45,087 nucleotides of DNA, taken from assembly GCA_034437515.1 (NCBI GenBank), contig DAOTTX010000430.1, forward strand, positions 1 to 45,087, given 5' to 3'. The translations under genes and the position numbers were made by a program. Below the pieces are notes generated by a model, which was given only the letters and a program-made list of their open reading frames with translations, was not told where the DNA came from and made no database searches. Positions 1-7,876 of this stretch are shown here, piece after piece; position 1 is the stretch's first letter, and the number at the start of each line of letters is the position of its first letter. Source of the DNA: DAOTTX01 sp034437515. GTDB taxonomy: Bacteria; Chloroflexota; Anaerolineae; Aggregatilineales; Phototrophicaceae.

Positions 1-1141
1 CATCGGTGAAGCGGGTGCTAGCGTTGACGTAAACCGCCGCTGAATCGACCTCGTTCAAAAATTTTTCGGCCTGCGTCATGTCTTGCGTCAGGATGCCATC
101 GGAGTGCTGCGTGCTGTGCTGACGGATGTGGTCAACTGCCGCGTCGAGTCCATCCACGACTTTGAGGCTCAACACAAGGGACAGCCATTCCTGGTCGAAA
201 TCCTGGCCACCGACGGGCTGTACACTCTCGTAATCCTGGAGGATGACGTGAGCATTTGGCTCCGCACGGAAGGTCACGCCGTCCGCTTGCAGATGCTCGA
301 CCACACGCGGAAGAAATTCTTCAGCGACCGCTGCATCGACCAGCAGCGTATCCAGCGCGTTGCATACCGAGGGCCGCTGTGTCTTGGCGTTGTGGATGAC
401 GTTGAGCGCGTCGTCCCGGTTGGCGGTCGCCCCTACGTAGAGGTGACAGATGCCGATCCCGCCGATAATCACCGGGATGGTGCTGTTTTCCCGGCAGAAG
501 TCGTGCAGGCCACTGCCCCCACGCGGAATAATCATATCAATATACTGGTGCAGCGTGAGCATCTCCCCGACGTAGCGGCGGTCGGTACTTTCAATATACT
601 GGATGACATCATCGGTCAGGCCAAAATCCGCCAGCACGCGCTGCATCACGTTGACCAGCGCAATGTTACTGCGCAGCGTTTCCTTACCGCCTCGTAAGAT
701 TACGGCGTTGCCGGTGGCAAAAGCCAGTGTCGCCACATCAACGGTGACGTTAGGCCGTGCCTCGTAGATCACACCGATCACACCGAGCGGCACCCGTCGC
801 TTGCTGACCTTCAGGCCATTTTCCAGCACGGTTTCGTCAAACACTTCACCGACCGGGTCAGGCAGGGTCGCCACGCTGCGCACATCGGCGGCGATGCCGT
901 CCAGACGGTTTTGCAAGTCCAACCGGTCAAGCAGATGCTCAGAGAGGCCGTTGCTGCGTCCGTCAGCGAGGTCAAGCCGGTTCGCTTCGAGGATGGTCTC
1001 GGCGTTCGCTTCCAACGCATCAGCGATGGCACGCAGCACTTCGCGCTTGCGGTCGGTGGTCAATCCCGCCATCTGATGTGAGGCGGCGCGGGCACGTTGG
1101 CCCATTCGGGTCAGGTCGATTGTGGTCTCTACGGTGGTCAT
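1..1141 (-). CDS. proA: Glutamate-5-semialdehyde dehydrogenase (gamma-glutamyl phosphate reductase), 3' end cut by window edge
   Basis: ProA reduces gamma-glutamyl phosphate to glutamate-5-semialdehyde with NADPH, the second step of proline synthesis, in the cytoplasm. The minus strand reads an uninterrupted frame from an ATG at 1141 to the window edge, about 380 residues. The family is about 415 residues long, so only the last 35 or so are missing. It begins MTTVETTIDLTRMGQRAR and contains the cofactor-region stretch GVIYEARPNVTVDVA, the LRGGKE motif, IIPRGGSGL, and the catalytic cysteine in KTQRPSVCNALDTLLV (Cys260). The start is supported by a purine-rich stretch just upstream and an extended -10 element about 40 bases upstream. 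It is divergent from the PPOX gene. No proB (glutamate kinase) is visible in the window. Confident by motif content. Confidence 0.93.
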   Translation of the reverse strand, partial: MTTVETTIDLTRMGQRARAASHQMAGLTTDRKREVLRAIADALEANAETILEANRLDLADGRSNGLSEHLLDRLDLQNRLDGIAADVRSVATLPDPVGEVFDETVLENGLKVSKRRVPLGVIGVIYEARPNVTVDVATLAFATGNAVILRGGKETLRSNIALVNVMQRVLADFGLTDDVIQYIESTDRRYVGEMLTLHQYIDMIIPRGGSGLHDFCRENSTIPVIIGGIGICHLYVGATANRDDALNVIHNAKTQRPSVCNALDTLLVDAAVAEEFLPRVVEHLQADGVTFRAEPNAHVILQDYESVQPVGGQDFDQEWLSLVLSLKVVDGLDAAVDHIRQHSTQHSDGILTQDMTQAEKFLNEVDSAAVYVNASTRFTD

Positions 1142-1178
1142 GGCTTTCCATCTCTTCTCAGTGGACATCAATAACGCC

Positions 1179-1187
1179 ATTGTAGCA
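1179..1187 (-). promoter_or_regulatory. Extended -10 promoter for proA
   Basis: On the minus strand TGC-TACAAT forms an extended -10 element about 38 bases before the proA ATG. The -35 position (ATGATG, 17-base spacing) is poor, as is usual for extended -10 promoters. Inferred from sequence only. Confidence 0.4.
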
Positions 1188-1297
1188 AATTATCCTATTC
1201 TCATCATGCCGACATCGGATATATGCAGTGTTCCCGGCATCAGCACCGGTGATTTGGTAAGATTTAGTAGGACAAGTTGCCATAGGAGGCACACCAT

Positions 1298-1726
1298 ATG
1301 CAGCAGATGACCGACAAAGAATACCGCAGTTTTATGCTCGACACCGTTCGCACCGGCAAGCTTGCCACCGTCCGCGATGATGGCAGGCCACATGTCGCGC
1401 CGATCTGGTACACACTTGACGGTGACGACTTGATCTTCATGACCGGCGAGGACACCGTCAAAGGAGAGAACATCAAGCGTGATCCGCGTGTCGCCATTTC
1501 CGTCGATGAGGAAACACCACCGTTCGCGTTTGTACTGTTCGAAGGCGAGGCCGAGATCCTCGACCCGACACAGGAGGAACTTATCAAGTGGTCTACGCAG
1601 ATCGCCGGGCGCTACATGGGTGCGGACAAAGCCGAGTCGTTTGGCAAGCGTAACGCCGTCCCCGGTGAGCTGTTGCTGCGCATCAAACCGACGAAAGTCA
1701 TCGCCCGTAAGAACGTTTCCGACTGA
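1298..1726 (+). CDS. PPOX-class flavin/F420-dependent oxidoreductase family protein
   Basis: A 142-residue split-barrel protein of the pyridoxamine 5'-phosphate oxidase superfamily. Family features seen are the N-terminal helix followed by GKLATVRDDGRPHVAPIWYTLDGDDLIF, the FMTGEDTVKGENIKRDPRVAISVDEE stretch (strand, K-x-x-N cofactor-phosphate-binding region, RDPRV), and the C-terminal RIKPTKVIARK. Length and pattern fit the small subfamily that binds F420 or FMN and reduces an unknown substrate. F420 use is an inference from the family and is not shown here. The start is fixed by a strong AGGAGG at 1284-1289, eight bases before the ATG. It is monocistronic, divergent from proA and convergent with the thiolase, with a terminator between them. 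Confidence 0.8.
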   Translation: MQQMTDKEYRSFMLDTVRTGKLATVRDDGRPHVAPIWYTLDGDDLIFMTGEDTVKGENIKRDPRVAISVDEETPPFAFVLFEGEAEILDPTQEELIKWSTQIAGRYMGADKAESFGKRNAVPGELLLRIKPTKVIARKNVSD

Positions 1727-1733
1727 GTCAAAA

Positions 1734-1757
1734 ACGGGATGCGCTGAGGCATCCCGT
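1734..1757. terminator. Bidirectional terminator between convergent genes
   Basis: Perfect 9-bp stem ACGGGATGC / GCATCCCGT with a 6-base loop, 8 bases after the PPOX stop and 25 bases past the thiolase stop. Reading minus, it is followed by TTTTTG, and reading plus by a T-rich stretch, so it can end both transcripts. Confidence 0.75.
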
Positions 1758-1781
1758 CGTTGTTATTGATTGTGGGGGATG

Positions 1782-2966
1782 TTAGTTCAGGTTCTCGAAG
1801 ATGCCCGCCGCACCCATGCCGCCGCCGATGCACATGGTCACCATGCCATACTTACCGTTGCGGCGCTTCAGTTCGTGGATCAACTGCACGGTCAATTTGG
1901 AGCCGGTGCAGCCCAGCGGATGACCGAGCGCAATCGCCCCACCGTTGACGTTGAGCTTCTCCGGGTCGATTTCCAGTTCGCGCATCACCGCGAGGGACTG
2001 CGCCGCAAACGCCTCGTTGAGTTCGATCACGTCCATGTCATCGAGCGTCAACCCGGCGCGTTCCAGCACCTTCGGGATGGCTCTAATCGGCCCGACGCCC
2101 ATGATTTCGGGACGGACACCGGCGACCGCAAAGCCGACAAAGCGTGCCAATGGCTTCAGGCCGAGGGCTTCGGCTTTCTTGGCTTCCATGACGATCACAC
2201 CGGCAGCGCCGTCACTCAACGGGCTGGAGTTCCCCGCCGTGACGCTGCCCCCCTGCCGGAAAACGGGTCTGAGGTTCGACAGTGTATCGACGGTCGTCTC
2301 ACGGCGCAGATGTTCGTCCTGTTTGAAGGTACGGGTGATGGTGGTCGGGCGACCATCCTCACCGATGACCGTCTCTTCGATCTCATAGGGGATGATCTCC
2401 TCCGCGAACTTACCAGCGTCCTGGGCGGCGGCGGCGCGTTGGTGGCTCTGGTAGGCGAACTCGTCCATGTCCTCGCGGCTGATCTTGAACTCTTCCGCGA
2501 CGTGTTCCGCTGTCAGACCCATGCTCATGTAGACTTCTGGCGCATTTTCCGCCATATGCGGGTTAGGGCTGAGGTGGAAGCCGGTCATGGGCACCAGCGA
2601 CATCGTCTCTGCGCCGCCGGCGATCATCACGTCAGCTTCGTTCGCGATGACGGCGTTAGCTGCCATTGCAATCGTCTGTAAACCGCTGGAACAAAAGCGG
2701 TTGACGGTCGCGCCGGGGATTTCCACCGGCAGACCGGCCCGTAATGCGATCACACGGGCGAAGTTCATCCCCTGCGAGCCTTCCGGCATCGCACAGCCGA
2801 TCAACACATCGTCGATCTCTTGCGGGTCGAGCTTGCCGTCGGTCTGGTTCAGCAACTCCTTGATGACGGTCGCCGCCATGTCATCGGAGCGCACATTAGA
2901 GGTGACGCCACGCTTGGCCTTGCCCACAGCGGTGCGGGTGCCTGCAACAATAACTGCTTCTCTCAT
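1782..2966 (-). CDS. fadA: Acetyl-CoA acyltransferase (thiolase), beta-oxidation
   Basis: A 394-residue thiolase that cleaves 3-ketoacyl-CoA with CoA to acetyl-CoA and a shortened acyl-CoA. It begins MREAVIVAGTRTAVGK. The nucleophilic cysteine is Cys92 in NRFCSSGLQTIAMAAN. The other catalytic residues are His349 in GGAIALGHPLGCTGS and Cys379 in MCIGGGMGAAG. Length matches the family (about 390). It lies 73 bases downstream of fadN on the same strand, so the two form the usual multifunctional hydratase/dehydrogenase plus thiolase pair. A biosynthetic acetoacetyl-CoA thiolase cannot be excluded by sequence alone, but the fadN partner favours beta-oxidation. Confidence 0.93.
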   Translation of the reverse strand: MREAVIVAGTRTAVGKAKRGVTSNVRSDDMAATVIKELLNQTDGKLDPQEIDDVLIGCAMPEGSQGMNFARVIALRAGLPVEIPGATVNRFCSSGLQTIAMAANAVIANEADVMIAGGAETMSLVPMTGFHLSPNPHMAENAPEVYMSMGLTAEHVAEEFKISREDMDEFAYQSHQRAAAAQDAGKFAEEIIPYEIEETVIGEDGRPTTITRTFKQDEHLRRETTVDTLSNLRPVFRQGGSVTAGNSSPLSDGAAGVIVMEAKKAEALGLKPLARFVGFAVAGVRPEIMGVGPIRAIPKVLERAGLTLDDMDVIELNEAFAAQSLAVMRELEIDPEKLNVNGGAIALGHPLGCTGSKLTVQLIHELKRRNGKYGMVTMCIGGGMGAAGIFENLN

Positions 2967-3004
2967 TTTTCTCTTTTCCTCAATAAATTTGCCAACGATA
3001 AATG

Positions 3005-3030
3005 AGGCGCTCCGTTGCTACAGAGCGCCT
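3005..3030 (-). other. Intercistronic hairpin between fadN and fadA
   Basis: 8-bp inverted repeat AGGCGCTC / GAGCGCCT with a 10-base loop in the 73-base fadN-fadA gap. No T-run follows on the minus strand, so it looks like an mRNA-stability or processing element rather than a terminator. Confidence 0.45.
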
Positions 3031-3039
3031 GAAGATTAA

Positions 3040-5442
3040 TTAGTTACGCAGTGGTTTGCGTGTTTCCAGCATATGACCGATGCGTTCGAGTGTCTTTTGT
3101 TCAGGCACGAGGCTCATAAAGGCATCGCGTTCCAGCGTCATCAGATAGTCTTCTGACACAAACTGCGGTTCGGAAAGCCCACCGCCGGTCAACACATAAG
3201 CGATCTTACGAGCGATGTGCGCGTCGTACTCGGTGGCGTAATTGCCATCGCGGAAACCCTCCACGCCGATGAGCAGCGCGGCGTGGACATCACGCCCGGC
3301 GGCCCATACGTGACCGGGTTGCTTGGGCACATAACCATCCGCCAGTTCAAGCGCGGTCTGCTTGGCCTCACCGAGCAGATAATCGCGGTTCATCACGATA
3401 TGCGCGTCGTCGTCGATAAAGCCCATCTCCTGCGCTTCAAGTGCGCTCATAGTGACCTTCGCCGTCGAAACCGCCTGGAAGATGTCCTGCATCTTGGGCA
3501 GAATATCATTATTCGCATTAGAAGCCTTCAGCGGGGTGATGACACGGCGCACGAGTTCTTTCATACCGCCGCCCGCCGGGACGAGGCCGACACCCATCTC
3601 TACCAGACCGGCGTAGGTTTCCATGTGTGGCACCACAGCGGAACCCGCCATGATGAGTTCCACACCGCCGCCGAGTGCCCGCCCGGCAGGGGCGACCACG
3701 ACCGGCTTGGACGCATAACGCATCTTCTGCGTGAGTGTTTGCAGCGACTCAACCATATCGGTCAGTTGGTCGAGTTCGTCACTTTGCGCTGCCATCGCCA
3801 CCATGAACACATTCGCGCCGACACAGAAGTTATCGCCGTCATGCCCGACGACCAACGCCTTATAGTCCTCGTTTTCTTCCAGCAGTTCCAGCGCACGATA
3901 CCCCATCTGGATCAGATTGGTGTCAATCGCCATGCCCTGGCTGTGGAACGACCACAGCAGCACACCGTCGCCCATATCAAAGATGGTGGCGCTGTCGTTG
4001 CCGTCTAACTTTTTATCGGTCGCCTTGAGTTCATCGACCGTGATTTGGCGCGAGTCTTTTTCCAGCGGCAGGTATTTTTCTTCCTGTGGGCTGTAGTAGC
4101 CGACCTTCATGTCGTTGTCGTCGTACTGGTAGAAGGTCTTGTTGCCGTCCGCGACCATCTTCTTCACCCAATCGGAAACGGGATAACCGGCTTCCTCAAA
4201 CTGCGGGATGGTCTCTTCGACGCCGATAGCGTCCCAGATCTCGAACGGCCCCATCTCGTGGCTGAACCCCCACTTCTGGGCGTTGTCAATGTTGACGATG
4301 GTCTCGGTAATCTCCGGCACCCGGTTGGACGCATACGCCAGATAAAACGCATGATGATGCCACAGGAACTCCCCGGCGCGGTCGTCCTCGTGCATCATCA
4401 ATTTGATGCGCTCGCCGGTGTCCTTCACCTTGCGGTGCTTGCCAACGCTCTCGAATTTGACTTCTGAGGGCGGTTCGTATTCCATCGTCTGGAGGTTGAG
4501 CGCCCACAGTTCTTTTTTGCCGCCCTCACGCTTCATCTGGTAGAAGCCCTGCTCACTCTTGCGACCAAGCCAGTTGTTTTCCAGCATGATGTCGGAGAGC
4601 TTGTTCGCCGCCGGGTGGTTCAGCACCTCGCGCGCCGGGTCATCGGGGATGGCGTCATACAGGTTCCGCGCCACATGCACGGCGATGTCAAAGCCGACGA
4701 GGTCGTTGAGGTTAAACGTCGCCGTCTTGGGGCGACCGATCAACGGCCCGGTGATGGCGTCCACTTCTTCGACGGTGTACTCGTGGTCAAGCGCGTAATT
4801 CATCGCCTGCATCCCGACCATCGACATAAAGCGATTGCCGATGAAATTCGGTTCGTCTTTGGCGATCACCACCCCTTTACCGAGGCGGTTGGTGGCGAAA
4901 TCCGTAATGAACGCGACCGCCTTAGGGTCGCAGTTGTCATGCGGGATGACTTCCAGCAGATGCAGGTAGCGCGGCGGATTGAAGAAGTGTGTGCCCATAA
5001 AGCGCCGGGTAAAGTCCTCGCCCAATCCTTCCGCAATCTGGTTAATCGGCAAGCCGGACGTGTTCGAGCTGATGATGGCGCTCGGCTTGACCACTTCTGC
5101 CAGCTTACCCATCAGATTTTGCTTGATGTCCAGCTTTTCAATGATGACTTCGATGATCCAGTCCGCATCACTGAGCTTATCCAGATCGTCATCAATGTTG
5201 CCCACGCTGATGCGATCCATCACGGAGTCGCTAAAAAGCTGCGGCGGACGCATTTTTCTGAGACTTTTCAAGTTGTTGTTGACGACGGCATTACGCTTGC
5301 GCGGGGGGTCGCCGGGGTTGGTGTCTTTCGCGGGAATATCCAGCAGCATGGTCTCGATGCCGACACCGGCGAGCAGGGTTGCGATGCCCCCCCCCATCGT
5401 GCCGGAACCGATCACTGCGGCTTTACGGATGTTATAAGCCAT
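3040..5442 (-). CDS. fadN: 3-hydroxyacyl-CoA dehydrogenase / enoyl-CoA hydratase fusion (FadN type)
   Basis: An 800-residue bifunctional beta-oxidation enzyme. The dehydrogenase half is N-terminal: NAD-binding GSGTMGGGIATLLAGVG near residue 12, SSNTSGLPINQ, the catalytic His in GTHFFNPPRYLHLLEV, and KDEPNFIGNRF. It is followed by two C-terminal HAD domains and then an enoyl-CoA hydratase/isomerase domain from about residue 490, with GDNFCVGANVF and GRALGGGVELIMAGSAVV. This order (dehydrogenase first, hydratase last) and the length match Bacillus FadN (about 790 residues) rather than proteobacterial FadB, which has the reverse order. ATG 5442 has an AAAGG ribosome-binding site. It is first gene of fadN-fadA. 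The 130-base upstream region carries a candidate operator and a direct repeat. Confidence 0.93.
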   Translation of the reverse strand: MAYNIRKAAVIGSGTMGGGIATLLAGVGIETMLLDIPAKDTNPGDPPRKRNAVVNNNLKSLRKMRPPQLFSDSVMDRISVGNIDDDLDKLSDADWIIEVIIEKLDIKQNLMGKLAEVVKPSAIISSNTSGLPINQIAEGLGEDFTRRFMGTHFFNPPRYLHLLEVIPHDNCDPKAVAFITDFATNRLGKGVVIAKDEPNFIGNRFMSMVGMQAMNYALDHEYTVEEVDAITGPLIGRPKTATFNLNDLVGFDIAVHVARNLYDAIPDDPAREVLNHPAANKLSDIMLENNWLGRKSEQGFYQMKREGGKKELWALNLQTMEYEPPSEVKFESVGKHRKVKDTGERIKLMMHEDDRAGEFLWHHHAFYLAYASNRVPEITETIVNIDNAQKWGFSHEMGPFEIWDAIGVEETIPQFEEAGYPVSDWVKKMVADGNKTFYQYDDNDMKVGYYSPQEEKYLPLEKDSRQITVDELKATDKKLDGNDSATIFDMGDGVLLWSFHSQGMAIDTNLIQMGYRALELLEENEDYKALVVGHDGDNFCVGANVFMVAMAAQSDELDQLTDMVESLQTLTQKMRYASKPVVVAPAGRALGGGVELIMAGSAVVPHMETYAGLVEMGVGLVPAGGGMKELVRRVITPLKASNANNDILPKMQDIFQAVSTAKVTMSALEAQEMGFIDDDAHIVMNRDYLLGEAKQTALELADGYVPKQPGHVWAAGRDVHAALLIGVEGFRDGNYATEYDAHIARKIAYVLTGGGLSEPQFVSEDYLMTLERDAFMSLVPEQKTLERIGHMLETRKPLRN

Positions 5443-5482
5443 ATTTGTTTTTGCCTTTCGATAAAAATAATTAGAACGTCAA

Positions 5483-5527
5483 TACTGTTCGGGTACTGTT
5501 TATTTTAATCGAATCGACGTTAGAATA
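5483..5527 (-). promoter_or_regulatory. Candidate control region of fadN-fadA
   Basis: Two structures lie 40-85 bases upstream of fadN. One is a perfect 7-bp direct repeat TACTGTT at 5483-5489 and 5494-5500, spaced 11 bases start to start (about one helix turn). The other is TAATCGA (5506-5512), an 8-base spacer, then TAGAATA (5521-5527). The latter has one half-site identical to the palindrome over the tetR promoter in this window, the other half matching 5 of 7, and the same spacer length. A minus-strand -10-like TATTCT overlaps the second half. No good -35 is seen. Functional assignment is inference. Confidence 0.4.
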
Positions 5528-5574
5528 CTACACTTACATCAACAATGCAGGGGGTTTTTACACGATGCTAATGC

Positions 5575-6297
5575 CTATGTGCGCGGTGCAAACTCGATGT
5601 TGACTTGAGTAAAGCGGTTGAGGTAACGCAGCAATGTGTCGATCATCAGCACCGCACCAACCCATTGCAATGTCTGGAACAGCATCAACAGGACAATATA
5701 CGTCCGTAAACGCCCGGCGCTGACTTCATCCAGCAGTTGCAGTGTAGAAAGCAACTCGTATTCCGGCGGGAAGGACAGACGATTCACCACCGCCGTACCG
5801 ACCCCACCCCCCACCGCCAGCAGCACAGCGACGGTAAAGCGTACACGTATCTCCGGCGGCAGTTGTTTCACGAACGGCACATAAACCGCGACCATCGCCG
5901 CAATCACCAACGCGGTCGGCAGGAACCAACCGAACAGCAACCCCGCCTCTGCCCGGTCATGCTGTGAGACGACGATCAACCCGTAGAACTCGGTCACACC
6001 GTCAATTGACAGCAGCAGCAAGATCCCTACGATGCCCAGCCAATACCGAAACATAGGGCTTCTCTGCTGATATTGCTGCCAGCTTATCAAGCCGGCGAGC
6101 AGCGCCGCCGAGAGGAACACAATACTTGTGTACCATGTGGCGACATTCTGCCGGTACTTGGTCTCGAACAGGTGACGGATCGACTCATACGCCGGGTTGT
6201 TGATCGCCAGCATACCGAGCAGGCCGAAAACAACCATTATCAGAACTGAAATCCCCAGGATAAGCATGGTTTGGCGACGTTCTATGAGGAATTGCAT
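5575..6297 (-). CDS. Multi-pass membrane protein, divergent third copy of a tandem paralogous triplet
   Basis: A 240-residue protein with about six hydrophobic segments, function unknown. It aligns along its length with its two upstream neighbours: NVATWY corresponds to their EQS-x-x-TWF, and SIDGVTEFYG (from about residue 97) corresponds to their S-x-DEVAG-x-HE. The residues conserved between the other two copies are lost here: Glu becomes Gly100, His becomes Tyr105, Glu becomes Gly106, the GME glutamate becomes Ala, and the later EE-x-x-E glutamates become Phe, Gln and Gln. It starts 3 bases after the preceding gene's stop, so it is probably translationally coupled. It may be a structural partner that has lost a metal or proton site, or simply a decaying copy. 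The reading frame is intact. Confidence 0.75.
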   Translation of the reverse strand: MQFLIERRQTMLILGISVLIMVVFGLLGMLAINNPAYESIRHLFETKYRQNVATWYTSIVFLSAALLAGLISWQQYQQRSPMFRYWLGIVGILLLLSIDGVTEFYGLIVVSQHDRAEAGLLFGWFLPTALVIAAMVAVYVPFVKQLPPEIRVRFTVAVLLAVGGGVGTAVVNRLSFPPEYELLSTLQLLDEVSAGRLRTYIVLLMLFQTLQWVGAVLMIDTLLRYLNRFTQVNIEFAPRT

Positions 6298-6300
6298 CCG

Positions 6301-7053
6301 CTAATCCTCGATCTGTCGAAACAAGACTGACACATCACAATGGTCACGCAGGTAGACCAACAGCGTATAGATGAACAGGATGACGCCGACCTTCTCAAAT
6401 GTTTCTTCGACGGTGGTCTGCAAGATATACACGACCGTATGCACATCAAAGTTATCGATGATCCAACCGTTAATCATCTCCATGCCCAGCGCACCGAAGA
6501 TAAAAAGTCCGAGGGAGATAATTAATAGACGCCTGACGCCGTGAGGCAGCGCCAGCGCGAATTTGAGATACGCCAGCGCAAACAAAATGACCACCACGAG
6601 GCCAGGTATCACCCAGGCGAAGGTAAAAAACCCGGAGGTCCCTAGCACGTCACCCAGTTGGAGAAGTTGTTCGTGCAAGCCGGCAACCTCGTCCAATGAC
6701 ATCAGCATGAAGAAGATCGAGAGGTAGAACCAGTGCCGCACGTAGGGTCTGCCGTGGTGCATGTGGTTCTGTGTGATGACGGTCAACAGCAGCGCGGATG
6801 AGAACAGCAGGAAACCAGCGAACCACGTCGAAACGCTCTGTTCCTGATCGAACTCGAAAAAGCGCCGGAAAAGCTCGAAAAAGGGATCATAGATCGCCAG
6901 CAAACCGAGGAAGTTAAACACCAGGAGCACCCCGACGATCCTCAGCAACGTAACGGCGATCCCACGCGGTGTCAGCAGCAGGTTTTGTCTCGGTGCGGCT
7001 CGCTCTAGCGGCTGTTCGATGTGGTCATTCGCTTGAACGGTCATCATCCCCAC
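6301..7053 (-). CDS. Multi-pass membrane protein, second copy of tandem triplet, DEVAGxHE motif
   Basis: An unrecognised 250-residue protein with about six transmembrane segments. In the middle, at the end of a hydrophobic segment, lies SLDEVAGLHEQL (Asp121, Glu122, His127, Glu128), then FGALGMEM (Glu192), then VEETFEKVG (Glu216, Glu217, Glu220) and LVYLRDHCDVSV. All of these occur at the same relative positions in the upstream copy. Membrane-embedded Asp/Glu/His at fixed spacing suggests metal binding or proton movement, but that is inference. The longest frame starts at a GTG (7053) overlapping the previous gene by 29 bases. ATG codons at 7047 and 7044 are equally plausible starts. The stop lies 3 bases before the third copy. 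Confidence 0.78.
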   Translation of the reverse strand: MGMMTVQANDHIEQPLERAAPRQNLLLTPRGIAVTLLRIVGVLLVFNFLGLLAIYDPFFELFRRFFEFDQEQSVSTWFAGFLLFSSALLLTVITQNHMHHGRPYVRHWFYLSIFFMLMSLDEVAGLHEQLLQLGDVLGTSGFFTFAWVIPGLVVVILFALAYLKFALALPHGVRRLLIISLGLFIFGALGMEMINGWIIDNFDVHTVVYILQTTVEETFEKVGVILFIYTLLVYLRDHCDVSVLFRQIED

Positions 7054-7807
7054 TCTCTACAGGTGTGCTGCTCAAGTTCACCTGAATATTGCAATACTCC
7101 CGGACGTAGACCAGCATCGCATGTGCCAGCCAGCACGCACCCAACATCTCCGTACCTTCTTCGATGATAATCATCACGGAGAACCAGCCGTCACGCGGTC
7201 GGTAATCGAGATAAAGACCACTGAGCATCTCCATGCCCAGCGCACCGAAGATAAAAGTGGCTAACGCGCCGATGAACCACCAGCGTATGCGCGGCGGAAG
7301 GTGATAGGCAAAGCTGGCGTAGGCCAGGGCGAACCCGACCACGATGACCAGAGCCGGGATCACCCAGGCAAAGAAAAACAGGCCGCTCGTCTCGACAACG
7401 CCGCTGATGGTGACTGAGACATTCTCGTGGAAACCCGCCACTTCATCGGCGGAAAGTGCGAAGAAGATCATGCAAAGATAAGCCCAATGACGGGCAAACG
7501 GCATCTTGTGGGTGGTGCGTTCCCAGGCGATCAATCCGATCAAGACCGCGCAATACGCCAGCACGAACGAAGAAAACCAGGTCGCCAGGCTTTGCTCCAG
7601 GCCGAATGCAAAAACCAGCGTCAGCGCCCCGACGAAGGGATTATAATCAACGAATAACATCAGTGTGTTGATCACGATCAAGACACCGGCAAATGCCAGC
7701 AGCGCGGTCGTGGAGGCGGCAGGCATCCAGCGCAGCACATTGGTGCGTGACTTCTGTACGGGTGTGGTCACGGGGGCGGATGCGCCCCGTTCTTCCAATA
7801 ATTCCAT
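7025..7807 (-). CDS. Multi-pass membrane protein, first copy of tandem triplet, DEVAGxHE motif
   Basis: An unrecognised 260-residue protein, first of three paralogous genes. It has a hydrophilic N-terminus of about 28 residues, then about six hydrophobic segments. Conserved with copy two are EQSLATWFSSF (from residue 71), SADEVAGFHENV (Asp121, Glu122, His127, Glu128), FFFAWVIPALVIVV, FGALGMEML (Glu193), IEEGTEMLG (Glu216, Glu217, Glu220) and MLVYVREYCNIQV. The numbering of the acidic and His residues is nearly identical in the two copies, so they are under constraint. The C-terminal tail is acidic and polar. The start is ATG 7807 with only a weak Shine-Dalgarno. I know multi-pass bacterial proteins with similar DE-x-x-x-x-HE patterns but no assigned function. 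Confidence 0.78.
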   Translation of the reverse strand: MELLEERGASAPVTTPVQKSRTNVLRWMPAASTTALLAFAGVLIVINTLMLFVDYNPFVGALTLVFAFGLEQSLATWFSSFVLAYCAVLIGLIAWERTTHKMPFARHWAYLCMIFFALSADEVAGFHENVSVTISGVVETSGLFFFAWVIPALVIVVGFALAYASFAYHLPPRIRWWFIGALATFIFGALGMEMLSGLYLDYRPRDGWFSVMIIIEEGTEMLGACWLAHAMLVYVREYCNIQVNLSSTPVESGDDDRSSE

Positions 7808-7876
7808 AGTGTCTACTCTGTTATTAGCAGGTTAGACGTATTATCCCACACGGAAGCCACAGCAAAGTGTTAAGAT

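Noticed and set aside
3217..5508. Long plus-strand open frames opposite fadN (for example 3217-4008 and 4615-5508)
   Set aside because: They lie antisense to a complete, motif-rich fadN gene, have no recognisable domains and no ribosome-binding sites. High-GC codon bias opens such frames.
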